A DNA stretch of 64,000 nucleotides from Acheta domesticus (Eukaryota > Arthropoda > Insecta > Orthoptera > Gryllidae). Positions 50,001-61,999 of the stretch are shown in pieces. The position numbers and the translations under genes were made by a program. The stretch covers positions 144,626,734-144,690,733 of the forward strand of contig JAHLJT010000631.1 in the NCBI GenBank assembly GCA_031308135.1. The letters run 5' to 3'. A model generated the notes under the pieces. It was not told the DNA's origin and made no database searches. It saw only the letters and a list, made by a program, of their open reading frames with translations. Numbering within the stretch: position 1 is the first letter of the stretch; each line of letters begins with the position of its first letter.

Positions 50001-53000
50001 AGAATACACAATAAAAGCATTTAGAAGCCCATATGAACAATCGAATGTTAAAATACAAGATTCAAATGAAGGCACATCTGCAGCAATCCCTACTAATCAT
50101 GGCCTCAGACAAGGCTGCTCTCTATCACTTTACTATTCAACATACATACAAACTATATATATCCACACACATATGTAAAATCCACATCTTCATGCTATAG
50201 TGAAACGAGGCACTGCTATGGGGCACGGTCAAGAAATGAAGACTATACTTTATGCAGATGACCAAGTAATTGTAACAACATCAGAAGATGAACCGCAAAT
50301 AGCAACATATAGACTCAACAACATTGTAAAGAAATATGGACTGAGAATATCTACAGTGGAAACTAAATAAGCAATGGGCTTCAAAGGCAAGGAACATTTG
50401 TACAAAAATAACGATTGACAACAAAATAATAGAACAAGTGTCAACCTTTACCTACCTAGGTAACAAAATTTCAAAACAGGAAGAGGATTTTGAATCGAAG
50501 TTGGCAAACTACAACAAAATCAATGGCTGTATAAAAAAAGACTTTCAGCACATGATCACAGAAACAAAAATTAGACTCCATAACATCTTTTTCAAACCAA
50601 CATTTCTCTATGGCAGTAAAACATGGGTACTGAAAAAAAAAAGAGATAGACAAAGAATTGAAGCAGTATCTGAGGCCAATATTAAAAGTGACAAGGAAAG
50701 ACAAAATAAGGAAGAAACTAAGAACCAAAAACATCACTGAAGACTTGGTAAAATATCAAAACACATGGCAAAACTATAAAAAAAGGATGAAACTAATCAG
50801 GTGCTAAAGTATAGACCAAGAGGTGTAAGAGAAATAGGCCAACCAAAGAAGAAATGGGAAGACCAGGAACACCTAGGTGACTACTGGAAGAATAGGAACA
50901 TATCATTGGTCTTTATCTAAACAGTTCATGATGATGATGATGATGATGGATTTATGTGTAATACAACAACCATAAATATGATGTTTCTTTTTCATGGTAT
51001 GTCAAGCATGAAAAAAATAAATAGTGGACCCAAAAATGTTTCTTTTCATACCTGTCTAGCTCGCAGGGCTACACGAGAATGTTCACTTCTGTTCAGTGAT
51101 GTCAGTTCATTGAGAGTTGTAGCTAATTCATCAGTAAGCCCAGGTTCATTTGACCATAAATGATCAATTAACATTGTAACAAGCATATTCTTTTTAGCAA
51201 CCTTCAAATTCAAATATAAGATTACATCAGTTTTTCCAAATTTGACAGTCATCTAAGGTAAAAAATTAGCAGTAATTTCATGATTTATGGATATTGAAAA
51301 AATGTTAAAAGGAAGACTTACTTGGCAATGAGAGAAAATTGTAGCTGTGACAGCTGCCATATCATCTTTATGCTTCTCTCTAAGTGCTGACACACATTTA
51401 TCATAGCTACCTGTAACAAAATACACATAGAATTTTAAAAACCAACAGTTGTCATAGCAGTGGTTATCACAAATAGTCTGAAGTCTGAATCAGAAAGAAA
51501 ATTTTCTCCTTTCACTACCATATTTCTGTTTTGGAAGAAAATAAGATATCAATAGCCAAAGTACTCAACTGATATTAATCTAGACATAAAAGTACAGCAA
51601 CAGCGTACTATTTTACACAAATTTATGTTAGAACCTAATCAGTGGAAAATTCACAAAGTATTTCATGGGGAGATTTCAGTTCAGACTACCATAAATATTT
51701 TTGAAATAATTATAATCTTAATTTTTAGCATGAAAAAATAAATAAATAAATAAATAAAAAATTAATATTCATAATAGATCTCATCTCAATCAAAGTGATG
51801 TAGAGTATTACTCTACATCACATTGGTTGTGATGAGATCTATTTTTTGTAATTATTTGAATAAATTTAGTAAAATTACAAAAAAAATGTCAGCTTTGTGA
51901 GGAAGGGACCATGCTTCTCACACCATGGATCCATCATTAAATCTTCACCCCCTGGATTCATCTCAATTAGGATTGCCACTAATCACCTATTTTAAGAAAT
52001 TTCCTAAATTGTATGCATAACATTTGCATCTAACATTTTATGAGACAATTGTTCTGTAGAACAATGAAAAGTGTAAGAGTTGTTTCAAAGATTCATCCGA
52101 ATAATCTAACCTCATTCAACCTAAAGCTACAAAAATTGAATCTATATTATAATCTCATCCAAAGGATAGACTAGAAACAGGTCATTAGTAAAAAAATGTA
52201 TTTATGATGATATAAATAAACGTTAACATGACATGCAAAGAATTAGTCATGTCTTTCAAATCTCTGATATATAAGCAGCAAGATCAAAATGTAAATTCAC
52301 TTGAAAGAAAGAAATTTGTTTTTATTGGCTATTTGCCTGATTAAACATCATGTAAATTTACATTAAGTAAAGTGAAAATTAATATTAATAACAATACAAG
52401 AAATGCACTACATGCATAATAATAGCTTATTATCATATTTAAATTAATTCCAATTATGTCCCTTATTTCTGTGAAAAATCCTTAATTTCACAATTCTGAA
52501 GGTGGCAACAATTACCTAAAGAAACAACAAAAATAATATGTTAGATTACTTATTAAATTCTCATCATACTATCAAAATCATTACTGGTGGACAAAACTTG
52601 CTGACAGTATAAATTCGCATAAGTGTTAACATACTGAAGAAACTTTAAATTTAAATTCAGTTCAGATGTCTAACGATTTTACAATGGAAGAATAGTATGG
52701 TACAGAAATTGGTATATTTACTGACTTCAAAAGTCAGACTGTAGACCATTGCATTTTTACCATTGCACTGTAACACCAATTAGTTTCTTGAATTGCAGGT
52801 TTCTCTAAATTTACTAATAAAAAGGCATACCATGCTGAAACTGGCTCTCTACAGCATAGTACTGTCTGAGAAGCTCATGTACTGCAGACTTCATTCGTCC
52901 TCTAATTCCATTACGGTATCTCTGAACCAATTGCACAATTCCCTGAGTTGTCAGAAAGAAGACATCACGATCTGAGCGTTTCTGTAACGTAGCAGCATGC

Positions 53001-56000
53001 CTACACAAAGTCATTTTATTGATACATATACTTTTACAGCAACAAAAAACATAAAACTTAGGAAGTTGTAGGGCATGAGGCTTAAAACTCACCCATCAAT
53101 TACACTGGCAATCTGCTGACTAGGAAACTGAGCTAGCACGGAAGTTATGTTGCGTTCATATAATGTCATTAGCTTTCGTATTTTCTTCTCAACAGAAATA
53201 GGAATGCGACCAGAAATTGATGCAATAACTTCTTGTAATTCTAGCAGAGGCAAGCTTGGATCTCTAAGCGATGCCATGAATTTCTCAATGACTTCTCTTA
53301 GCCTTGCCAAATGGAAAGGATCTGGCAAGCAATATCCTAAAACACAAACTTCCATTAATATTTCTAAAGAGACAACTCAGAGCTGCTAGAATTGTCATAA
53401 ATCTTAACCAGAAATTATAAATACAATTAAAATTATTTTCATAATGAATAAACTTTGAATGTTTCTGCAAACAAGCAGAAGTACTACATGGTAACTTACC
53501 AGAAAGAATATTCTCCAATATAACACGATAACTATTATGTACATGATTTAGTTTTTCCCCAACAGTTGGTACTGACATATCCAATTCTGGAAATTGCTTC
53601 TTATATTCTTGAGCTTTTGTTACTAATGAAGCATCATCTAATTCAAGATGGGCAATTATTGAGCCAGCATCAAGTACAGCACCAGGTCGCTTGACATAAA
53701 ACACACTTCCTGCTTCACTTGCAGTAACTGTCATAACCATCTTCATAACCTACAATACAACAGTCAAAATTTCAATAAGTAATCATAGCTTCAAAGATAC
53801 ATATTTACAGGTAAATAAGAAATTACAAGAAAATGGACTGAATGTTATAGCAATTACTTTTTAATTTACTTTACAATATAAAAGTTGTATGACTATTAAC
53901 AGTAGAAACTAGAGAGAACTAATTTTAGAGCAGGCTAATTTACATTACAAGAAACTAATTCTTTTAATGCTCAGCCAAAGCACTGAACATAAAAGATCAA
54001 CTTCATGATCACGACAATGCACTATATCATGGATAAATTAACTGCACTTTCATTTTCATTTCACTTCACCTCAATTTCGGCATATGCCTGGCCTGCATAA
54101 ACATGACCACCATCTTCAACCAAATAGTTCAAAAGCTTTCCTGCTGATGGTGCTCGCAGAAGAGTTGGATCATTTTCTTTTTCAAATATGCATGTCTGAT
54201 TTCCAATAACAATTCTATACCGGTCCACTTCTTCACGCATATATGTAGTGTAGCTGGCACCATCAACAGACAACAGTATTCCTACAAAATTATTGATCTT
54301 TTTAAATATTTGACTTTCATTATTTTGAAACAAACATTAATAACAGAAATTTGTTTCAGTCACAAAAAATTACAGTATTATTACCTCCATCTGAAAGGCG
54401 ATGGACTTCAATTTCCTTAAATGAGCCATTCATTACCAGGAAATAAGTATTAGGCCCTGATTTTGTAGATTGGACTTTGTACTTGTAACCATCATTGATT
54501 AATTCTACATCAACTGTATTCATTAAAGTATTGGAACCCTGTATCTGGCCTCTGTAAATAAAGATTATCCACATAATTTACTCAAGTCTTACATTTATCA
54601 GCAGCAAAGGTAACATTGTGTCTTCATTCCATTTATTTTCAGGGACAAAGTTACCTCTCTAGAGAGGACTGAAAATTTTGGAATCCATTCAGAATTGTCC
54701 TATCAGCAATATGTAATGCTCCACAAATTACACCAAGAAGAACATCTGGCTTCTCTGCCTGCACTCGCTCCGCAATCAATACATCCAACCAAGAAGTATC
54801 TACAGAATTATCCTGGAAACTTGGTGTCTCCAGTAATTTGATCAAATACTCCACAGTGGTTCGGAAATCACCTCTAATAGACAACTCTTTAAGAGCAATT
54901 ACAAGGTTCCTAAAACAAAAATACTTGAGTAATAAAAATAATATATATAAAAGGTTTGACACTTTGGTAAAATTATCATACTTATTAATAATGCAAGAAA
55001 ATAGAAAAACCTACTTACTCTCTTGCCTGTTCTCTGTTCTCTCCCCAAGAGAAACAATGACCAAACTGACTGTCCGCAAATTCATGCAGACCACCAGATG
55101 CAGCTACACTAAAATAACCCCAGACATTCTTTGAAGAACGAAAATTAAGTTCCTGCACAGTTCCACTGCTTGGTTTAAAACCTGAAAATAGAGAAGAAAT
55201 TATATAACATTTTGTTACAATGCAATCCATGTCATTGTTAGGTAGTGTATTATAATTTGTAAGGATTTATCTTAAAAAATAGTTTTAAAATACTTTGATA
55301 AGAAAACATTTACAATTTCATTGATATTTATTTTTATTATATATATATATATATATAAATATTTAATAGTATTTACAAATATATTTTATAAGAAAACATT
55401 TAAGATTCACAGTACCTTCATCTGGATTTTCACTCGTAATTCGAGCAGCAATAACATGACCCCAGGGCTGTGGTTTGTGACGTGGTATATCAAAGTCAAT
55501 ATCACTTTCTCCCCAGGGAGACTCTCCATACAAAAGACGAATGTCTTTAATTCTATATAAGGGCAATCCCATTGCAATCTGAAAATCAGCATCAACTGAA
55601 TTAATTTCAAATCCAGGCAAATTCTGTTTGCCTCCATTTAATGCTGTTCAAATTCAGAAAAGAAGATTATTATCAATAAAATATTAAAAATAACAATGTT
55701 TTCATCAACATCCATGTTGCATAACATTCAAATAATTTGGTTTAAGTGCTTTATGCTATCATTGGCTCTAAATGAAACAATTTTTTAAAATCGTAAATAC
55801 CTGAAGTTGTGCAGCAGGTAGGTTTACATCAGCCACCATCTCTGTGCAAGGATGTTCTACTTGCAATCTTGGATTCAATTCCAGAAAATAATAGTTCCCT
55901 TCAGTATCATATAAATATTCTACAGTTCCAGCACTGACATACCCAACCATCTTAGCTAATCTTACTGCCGCCTAAAGAAAAACCAAATGTCATAAATTTT

Positions 56001-59000
56001 TCCACCTAATAAAGGCTTCACAATTGCAATTTAAGAATATTAACACACCTTTTCCATGTCTTCAAAAACTTCAGGTTTTGCTATAACAGCTGGAGCTTCT
56101 TCAATTATTTTTTGATGTCGCCGTTGAATTGAGCAGTCTCTACCAAAGAGAGATATCGCATTTCCATATTGATCAGCAAGTAACTGAACCTCTAAATGTC
56201 TAGCACACCGAGCAAGTTTCATAACAAAAATGGGTGAACCAGGCACTTCAGCTTGAACCTATGAAAGAAAGAAAGGAAAAGAAAAAGAAGGAATGAAAAG
56301 GAAAGAAAGAAAGAACGAAAGAAAGAAAAGGAAAAGAAAAAGAAGGAATAAAAAGAAGGAATGAAAAGGAAAGAAAGAAAAGGAAAAGAAAAAGAAGGAA
56401 TAAAAAGAAGGAATGAAAAGGAAAGAAAGAAAAGGAAAAGAAAAAGAAGGAATAAAAAGAAGGAATGAAAAGGAAAGAAAGAAAAGGAAAAGAAAAAGAA
56501 GGAATGAAAAGGAAACAAAGAAAGAAACAAAGAAACAAACAAAGAATGAAAGAAAGAAAAGGAAAGAAAGAAAGAAAAGGAAAGAAAGAAAGAAAAGGAA
56601 AGAAAGAAAGAAAAGGAAAGAAAGAAAGATAAGGATAGAAGGAAAGATATTATCAGTACTGAAAACAACTACAGAATTTCATACATGAAATAAACAAAAT
56701 TACTAGATCTTATTTATCATGTCTATGTACAGTAATCCCTCGACATCTGCGAATTCGCTACTCGCGAATTCCAAACATTCGCGATTAGAGAAATGCTACC
56801 GGTTTTAACATTCGCGAGTGCGTCTTTTGGTCGTAATACACTTTTTTTTTGAAAACGAGCACATTTCATTTCCTTTATCAGAGTCATCTGGGAAACGGGC
56901 TCGGCAGACGTCGGAGTTCAAAGTATCACGTTCTGCAAAATTTGCATTTAATATCAATATCAATTCACACTTCTAGACATCAATTCATCATTTACAGAAT
57001 AACACAATTGTAAAGCAATTCAATTCAGTTGCGTCAAATTGGAGGTAAGGGTTTTGGCCAAATGAACAGAAATGCCACGCAGGATCTGTGCAACTCTCTT
57101 TATAATGAGCTCATTGTAGAGGAGTTTCGGGAAAGAAAACCTCGTGACGTTTCGGGCAAGAAAACCTCCTCGACGGTAATGCTGATGTAGTAACAGTACC
57201 GAAACTGCGTCCTGAAGTAACTTCAATGTAAAAACTGTTAATGGCGTGCTAAAGTCAACAAACTCTCGTGGAACTGGCATTCGAATGTGATCCGAACATG
57301 GAAATAATTTCTAAATTTAAGAGAGAATAGAAGCAGAAATTCTTCCATATTTGGATATTAGAAGAACGACGAGAGTGATGAAACAAAACAAAATACCAAA
57401 TCCTATGTCCAATCAGTTTCCAACATTATTTTATTTCTTAATTTCGGGATGTTAATTGTGAATTCTGTTTATAGTAGCGCTTATTCAATTCTACTGTAAT
57501 TGATTGTTTGAAAAGAAAGAAAAAATATCTGACAGATTTTCGATATCCAGGAACCTAACCTATCATTCTTCATTAAAGGATAGACTCAACATTCGCGATG
57601 TTTTTTGGGAACCGAACTCACGCGAATGTTGAGGGATTACTGTAGTTCATTTTTGCTGTGACTAGAAATAGAGTACCTGACGGAAAAGGTTGGCAAATTC
57701 TTCCGAATTTTCTACTTTCCGAATGCCTTTTCCACCACCTCCCTCACTAGCTTTAATCATTACAGGAAAGCCGATTTTCTGAGCTGCCTGAAGTCCATCT
57801 TCGATACCCGTAACGCACCCCTTCTTGTACAGTTCTGAAGAAATTTTAATCTTCTTTCCACCATACTGGGCTTTGAGCTCTAAACATAAAATAATATTGG
57901 ATATTTAATAAAAATAAAATACCCTTGAGTCACTTTTAACACTTTTGTTGTTGTTGTTTGTCGTCATTTACAGAATTATAATACACTTACCACTTCCTGA
58001 CCAGGGTAGTGTAGGAATATCAGCAGTCTGTGCAACAATACTAGATGCTATTTTATCACCCAAAGCCCACATAGCTTTCTCAGGAGGTCCAATAAAGGCA
58101 ATATTATTTTTATGCAATAATTCTGGAAGCTTGGGGTTCTCAGAAGCATGTCCCCATCCTGCCCAAACAGCCTACAGAAATGACACAATGCACACTGAAA
58201 ATACCTTAAGAACTGTGGGGTACATTAATACCAAATAATTACACTTTCAGTGTCTTTAACAAAATTTACAACTCACTTGAACTTGGGTACGGACAGCAAT
58301 ATCAAGAATCAGTTCAACATTGGCATAATTATTATTGTTTGCTCCTCCAGGTACTGGGACATAGTGATCAGCCATTTTGATATATTCAGCATTGGCTGCA
58401 AAAAATCAACATAAAGTCAGAAATACAGAAATGATTACAATATCTTACAAAACTGCACAACAATTATACTAACCTTTCAGATCTTCTGGAGTGACCATAA
58501 CAACAAATCGTACTGCCCTCTCATTTTTGAACATTTCATACGACCATCGTCGAATTGATCGCATACATTTAACAGCTGCAATTCCATTGTTCGCAATAAG
58601 AACCTGCAAAATTTTGTAGTATCTTATAAATTAGAATCACAAAGCAAAACGAATGTAATACATGCTGCAAGAGTGGAATATAAATGAGTGAAATTTAAAA
58701 TCACAATTTACAGAGTTAATTTGTTCTTCCATTTACTTTTTTTTTACTTCATTTCGTCTTCTCTAGTTATTTAAGGAAATAATGAACTACCTAGAATTCA
58801 ATACACAATACCTTCAAAATTAATTTCAAATTGTGTATTGAATTTCATTTCAATGTGTTTTATGATTAGGATTGAACAATTTTACTTCATTGAGCTTTTA
58901 CCCACCTTCATCATTGAATGAATATAAGAAAATAATAATTTTTGTTACCTTATTAATAACTCTAGAACCACCAAAACGTCGGACAAATTCTTCAGGTGTG

Positions 59001-59066
59001 GCCACAGTAAAATCTTTTTCTTGAAATCTGGGATGTGCCATTACTGTGCCTTGAGACATACTTGGT
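37221..59066 (-). CDS. ACC: Acetyl-CoA carboxylase (ACC), multidomain, near-complete
   Basis: Carboxylates acetyl-CoA to malonyl-CoA using ATP and biotin. The 38 exons give about 2,268 residues in one continuous frame. Exons: 58949-59066, 58474-58603, 58277-58395, 57991-58171, 57677-57879, 56049-56258, 55801-55971, 55416-55578, 55019-55181, 54655-54909, 54385-54551, 54070-54281, 53500-53749, 53093-53336, 52831-53000, 51322-51410, 51052-51201, 49250-49453, 49052-49170, 48683-48974, 48430-48587, 48160-48340, 47843-48079, 47276-47479, 46984-47185, 46210-46307, 45856-46125, 45488-45608, 45204-45412, 43922-44065, 43723-43843, 43448-43641, 42792-42927, 39511-39688, 39167-39434, 38648-38818, 37680-37823, 37221-37382. 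Domains: biotin carboxylase, biotin carrier, central region, carboxyltransferase. The stop is TGA after SEPCE. Upstream exons are uncertain; a candidate lies at 59424-59486. No disabling mutation was found. Confidence 0.96.
38130..38470 (-). repeat. tRNA-derived SINE in ACC intron
   Basis: On the minus strand a tRNA-like head holds GTCGTGGGTTTGAGTCCCGC, a near B-box. A longer unique-looking body (GTGCAGGGACTTGGAGC) follows. Related to the fragment near 8,090. Confidence 0.55.
40134..40340. repeat. 207-bp palindromic element (GATGGAATAT family)
   Basis: Left TTTCTTGGCGCATGGGG pairs with right CCCCGTGCGCCAAGAAA. Inside, AATGGAATATCTCACGGTAT pairs with ATACCGTGAGATATTCCATT. The central part contains GCATGATCGCC and GGATCATGCGACT. 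Confidence 0.85.
40836..40985. repeat. Palindromic element (GATGGAATAT family), nested in hAT
   Basis: Begins GATGGAATATGTCACGG and ends with the inverted, partly decayed match (GTGATATCCCATCGC). The centre contains GCATGATCGCGACCGT. It resembles the 6179-6435 copy, which is also inside a hAT element. Confidence 0.8.
41021..41075. repeat. Perfect hairpin, 19-bp arms, 17-nt loop
   Basis: CACCGTCGTAAGCAATCGA at 41021-41039 is exactly complementary to 41057-41075. It lies inside the hAT element at 40,682-41,720. Confidence 0.85.
44237..44985. repeat. About 750-bp long inverted repeat in ACC intron
   Basis: Outer arms pair TTATCAGCAATTACA with TGTAATTGCTGATAA. Pairing continues through GTCTTATCTACA, ATTAACATGTCAAATCAG and TATTCAGTAAAAGTT, and on into the centre (TTATGAATAG, CTTAATGAGG). 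The arms diverge by small indels. It is a foldback-type element or a former inverted duplication. Confidence 0.8.
49900..50949 (+). pseudogene. Non-LTR reverse transcriptase fragment with ATG-repeat tail
   Basis: Plus-strand frames give RT motifs [28 protein letters not shown] and [11 protein letters not shown] (YADD at 50,251). Then come [12 protein letters not shown] and [10 protein letters not shown] near the C-terminus. Stops and frameshifts interrupt it. The 3' end is a (ATG)n run at 50,928-50,949; short-repeat tails of this kind occur in RTE-like elements. It lies antisense in the ACC intron 49,454-51,051. Confidence 0.75.
51773..51843. repeat. 71-bp imperfect palindrome
   Basis: AATAGATCTCATC at the left pairs with GATGAGATCTATT at the right, and GTGATGTAGAG pairs with CTCTACATCAC around a 5-nt loop. 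In ACC intron 51,411-52,830; no other feature was recognised in that intron. Confidence 0.8.
53500..54281 (-). other. ACC biotin carboxyl carrier domain
   Basis: [20 protein letters not shown] leads to the biotinylation motif VMKMVMT; the modified Lys is about residue 700 of the product. The motif is split by the intron between IE and VMKM. Confidence 0.92.
56262..56650. repeat. GAAA/GGAAAA low-complexity tract
   Basis: About 390 bases almost purely A and G (units GAAAG, GGAAAAG, AAGGAAT). On the ACC coding strand it is a pyrimidine tract that runs directly into the AG acceptor of the exon ending at 56,258. The long open frames here are artefacts of composition. Confidence 0.9.
56730..57642. 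mobile_element. Tigger/pogo-like MITE
   Basis: Ends CAGTAATCCCTCGACAT (left) and CAGTAATCCCTCAACATT (right, reverse complement), flanked by TA at 56728-56729 and 57643-57644. Subterminal ATTCGCGA motifs repeat on both sides. 913 bp, no transposase. Located in ACC intron 56,259-57,676. Confidence 0.82.
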
Positions 59067-59094
59067 CTGAAAATAAAAGAAAAAAGTTACTCTT

Positions 59095-59097
<3 letters not shown>

Positions 59098-59153
<56 letters not shown>

Positions 59154-59163
59154 TAATAATAAT
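59098..59163. repeat. (AAT)n microsatellite
   Basis: About 20 AAT units with one AATG interruption, directly upstream of a LINE 3' end. Confidence 0.9.
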
Positions 59164-59345
59164 TGCAAAGTGCAAGAAATCGCATTAATTGGAACAGCCC
59201 ATATTTTGCACAAAGTATTGTAAAGGCACCAACAGTCCCTAGATCTGCTCCTTAGGTAGCTGGTTGCAACCTGGAGTAGATTTTGTATTCAGCCAACTCA
59301 TAACATCTTTAGTCGTGATGCAGTGGAATATAATAATAATAATAT
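59164..59345 (+). mobile_element. 5'-truncated R4/Dong-like LINE 3' end
   Basis: Matches the 3' end of the LINE at 3,223-3,410 in opposite orientation. It encodes the last endonuclease residues (KVQEIALIGTAHIL) and then the same 3' UTR (CTTAGGTAGCTGGTTG). It is bordered by (AAT)n on the left and ends in an ATA/AAT tail on the right. Confidence 0.85.
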
Positions 59346-59423
59346 ACAAAACAATGAAATTGCCAGATATTTTTTAAAACATTAATAAAATGATTAACTA
59401 CGATGTTTAGAAGGAATATCAAC

Positions 59424-59486
59424 CTTCTAAAGTCTTCAGCATATGTTTTCCGATTAACATGCACAAAGTTAGCATAATAGAAAAAC
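59424..59486 (-). CDS. Candidate upstream coding exon of ACC
   Basis: This 63-nt segment has a pyrimidine-rich acceptor and a GT donor and joins in phase to the exon at 59066. The junction reads AEDFRR then PSMSQGT, placing Arg at -4 from the second Ser of PSMS, as in the AMPK site of animal ACCs. Further upstream exons and the promoter were not identified. The donor (GTTGAT) is weak, so this may be alternative or spurious. Confidence 0.45.
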
Positions 59487-59499
59487 CTAATTAAAAACA

Positions 59500-60717
59500 A
59501 AAGCATTTATGTTAAATACTTAATAAGTGTTCAGGTATTCTTGAATTAGTTAAATTTGTTATATTATGAAATAAAAATGCAGATACTGTAAGTTTTTATT
59601 TAAAAACTAACTACCATAAAGTTAACAATTCATGTATTTCAACAAGCAAAACTCAAACATTGCAAAAAAATGTTTTCAAAGGATGTCAATTCAACCAGAA
59701 GCTCTTGAGGTGTTTACACTTAAATTTTCCTGAAGTAAAAAGCATGAGTGTGAGTGTTAAACATCTCCAGAAAAATAGGTCTGAATTTCAATTGTTCCAA
59801 AATGTACAACGCTAACACATTGGTACTTTGTGGTACAGTATAAGAAAACTACAAGATTTAACATCCATCTTAAAAAAGATGCACCCATTTCAATTTTCTC
59901 AGCATGTTCACTCAAAAAGCTACATGCAACATCAGTTTTCCAAGCAACTGTTCCTACGACAATTTTTCCAATAACAATAGTTTAAAAAACTACTTAGGTA
60001 ATATTTAATAAAACATTACAACCTCTCAAACAACGCAAACATTGTCAAAATACTTCTGATTTTTATCCTTTTCCGGCAAGCAATATTCAAAAGGCAAAAC
60101 TTTAAAAATTCGAGAAATACTGAAGGGCTCCTCGAGAGTAATCTTGAACGTGCGCATTTGCGATGTGTTGTGAAAGCAGAAGTGGAAACTTATGTTCACA
60201 TCCCCACTGCACTTTGGAAGAACCATGTCTACTCAAGAAAACAGTCTGAGAGCTGAGAAATTCCTTCACAACGGAATGTCATCAAGCGAAGATACAAAAC
60301 AACTTGATGCAAAGTGTCGAAAGTATCAGCCGAAAACGTGCCATAGGTATTACGTACTAGAAAGTATCAATTTCAAAAATTGTTGGAAAGAAAAGGGAAC
60401 ATGTCAAATTTTGGCAGAATCTACCCATTGTTACCACATACGGGAATAAACCATATTAGGGTAATCAGTTGTGAACAAGTCTTCCATCAAATGGGAATAT
60501 GCGTATTTTAAAGGAAATGTTGGCATGCTTTCTTAGCGTGTAAGAATTATAAGAGTAACATATAAGAAGAAAAAAAGGGGCAGAGAGAGAGAGAGACGCT
60601 CGAACATTTAAACCTGTCAATTTCTAAAGCGCTTAAATTGAAATTACTATGGATCATCTATCATTATGGATCTGCAGAATCATAAACTCTCAACAAATCG
60701 TGTAGGAATAATATATA
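59500..60717. other. Upstream of ACC, no gene recognised
   Basis: Expected to hold ACC 5' exons or promoter, but none could be assigned. A 66-codon minus-strand ORF (60,026-60,226) and an overlapping plus-strand ORF have no recognisable homology. Confidence 0.35.
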
Positions 60718-60718
60718 T

Positions 60719-60754
<36 letters not shown>
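60719..60754. repeat. (AC)n microsatellite
   Basis: An AC run of about 17 units, followed shortly by a GA run. Confidence 0.9.
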
Positions 60755-60757
<3 letters not shown>

Positions 60758-60874
60758 AAGAGAGAGAGCTGATTCAAACGTACAAGTCAACTGAGTGCGA
60801 AATAAGTAAAATTGTACATAGTACATAGTAGCATGTAGAGTTGCCATAGGGATAACAACATAATTCGGAACATC

Positions 60875-60878
<4 letters not shown>

Positions 60879-60935
<57 letters not shown>
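60879..60935. repeat. (AT)n microsatellite
   Basis: An uninterrupted AT run of about 27 units. Confidence 0.9.
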
Positions 60936-60939
<4 letters not shown>

Positions 60940-61990
60940 CAGAGCAAATTGTTTATTTTTATACAACTAAATGGTATATGAAGTATATTGTATAACATTA
61001 GTGCATCAAGTAAACAACTAAATAGAAGATCAACTCTTTTTCTGGGACGAATTTTCCTGATTTATCCCAGTCGTTTCCTTATTTTTTCCACGACATAATT
61101 TGTGAAGTATTTCAGAGTATTTAAACAAAATATTAAATAAAGCGTGACACTGATCGATATTAAAACAATGTCATTGACTGAGAACTTTTTCTTACTTAGA
61201 AACTTTCTTACTCTAAGTATATCACTGTCGACATTCATTAAAAGGAGAGGTAATAAAGTTTATGAGAACTTTTTCCCTTTACATTCCCGATTCTCTTGCA
61301 ATAACACATTGTGAGAGAGACAGTTGCATTTCATTGCGGTTCAAAACACACAGTACCTTTCTTCATCTATTTTTCAGCTCTACGATCGCACAGTAAAAAG
61401 TAAAAAATAGAAATATTTTCTTAACAAAGAATTCGTTGCTTGTGTTCTCCTATGTGACGCATAGTTCTGTGACGTAGTTCATACATCCTTAGTGATAGAT
61501 GCTGATAGTAGTTAATAGAAGGCTATGGATTTTTAGAAAAACTCGGTTCCTAAAAACTCTTATTACCAATCTGTTCTCAATTTTGTAAAGTTTGACTGAC
61601 TGAAAATGGACAAAAAATTATACATTGTTCTTGTTTGATAAGAATGCGTGAATTAAAGAGAAAAGATTGCGAAGGATTGGAAATAAAATAATATGTCCAT
61701 ATTCTTGGGATGACTTCTCTTTAATATTGGGTTGGACGATTGCATTGTAAGACAATTTGGGACTCAATGTGACTTGAGAAAATTCGAAACACGCAACCAA
61801 AAAGTCTCGGATTGTTTCTCGATAACAATGCGTCGTGTTTCTTTTAAAATGATAAAAAAAGGGAGAAATTTCCAAACTTCTTTTGCATTCATCCTACACC
61901 TCAGATCTGTGATGTCACTTTAATCCAAGCAGGGAAACCAATCGAGGAAGCCACTCCGTTACCTAATAACACTTTCTATGCCATCGAAGG
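60936..61990. other. Intergenic stretch without recognised feature
   Basis: Short ORFs only; nothing recognised. Confidence 0.4.
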
Positions 61991-61999
61991 CTACGAAGC

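Larger units (their letters stand above)
54655..58603 (-). other. ACC biotin carboxylase domain
   Basis: Starts [20 protein letters not shown]. The ATP-grasp glycine loop is [10 protein letters not shown], followed by [15 protein letters not shown], the Arg/Glu motif [17 protein letters not shown] and [16 protein letters not shown], with the C-terminal part [19 protein letters not shown]. All key residues I can check are present. Confidence 0.9.

Noticed and set aside
56219..56668. 149-codon Ser/Phe/Leu-rich membrane protein ORF
   Set aside because: Pure artefact of the pyrimidine repeat; overlaps an ACC exon and intron.
60026..60226. First coding exon of ACC
   Set aside because: A 66-codon ORF in the right direction, but no matching donor phase or recognisable ACC N-terminal sequence.
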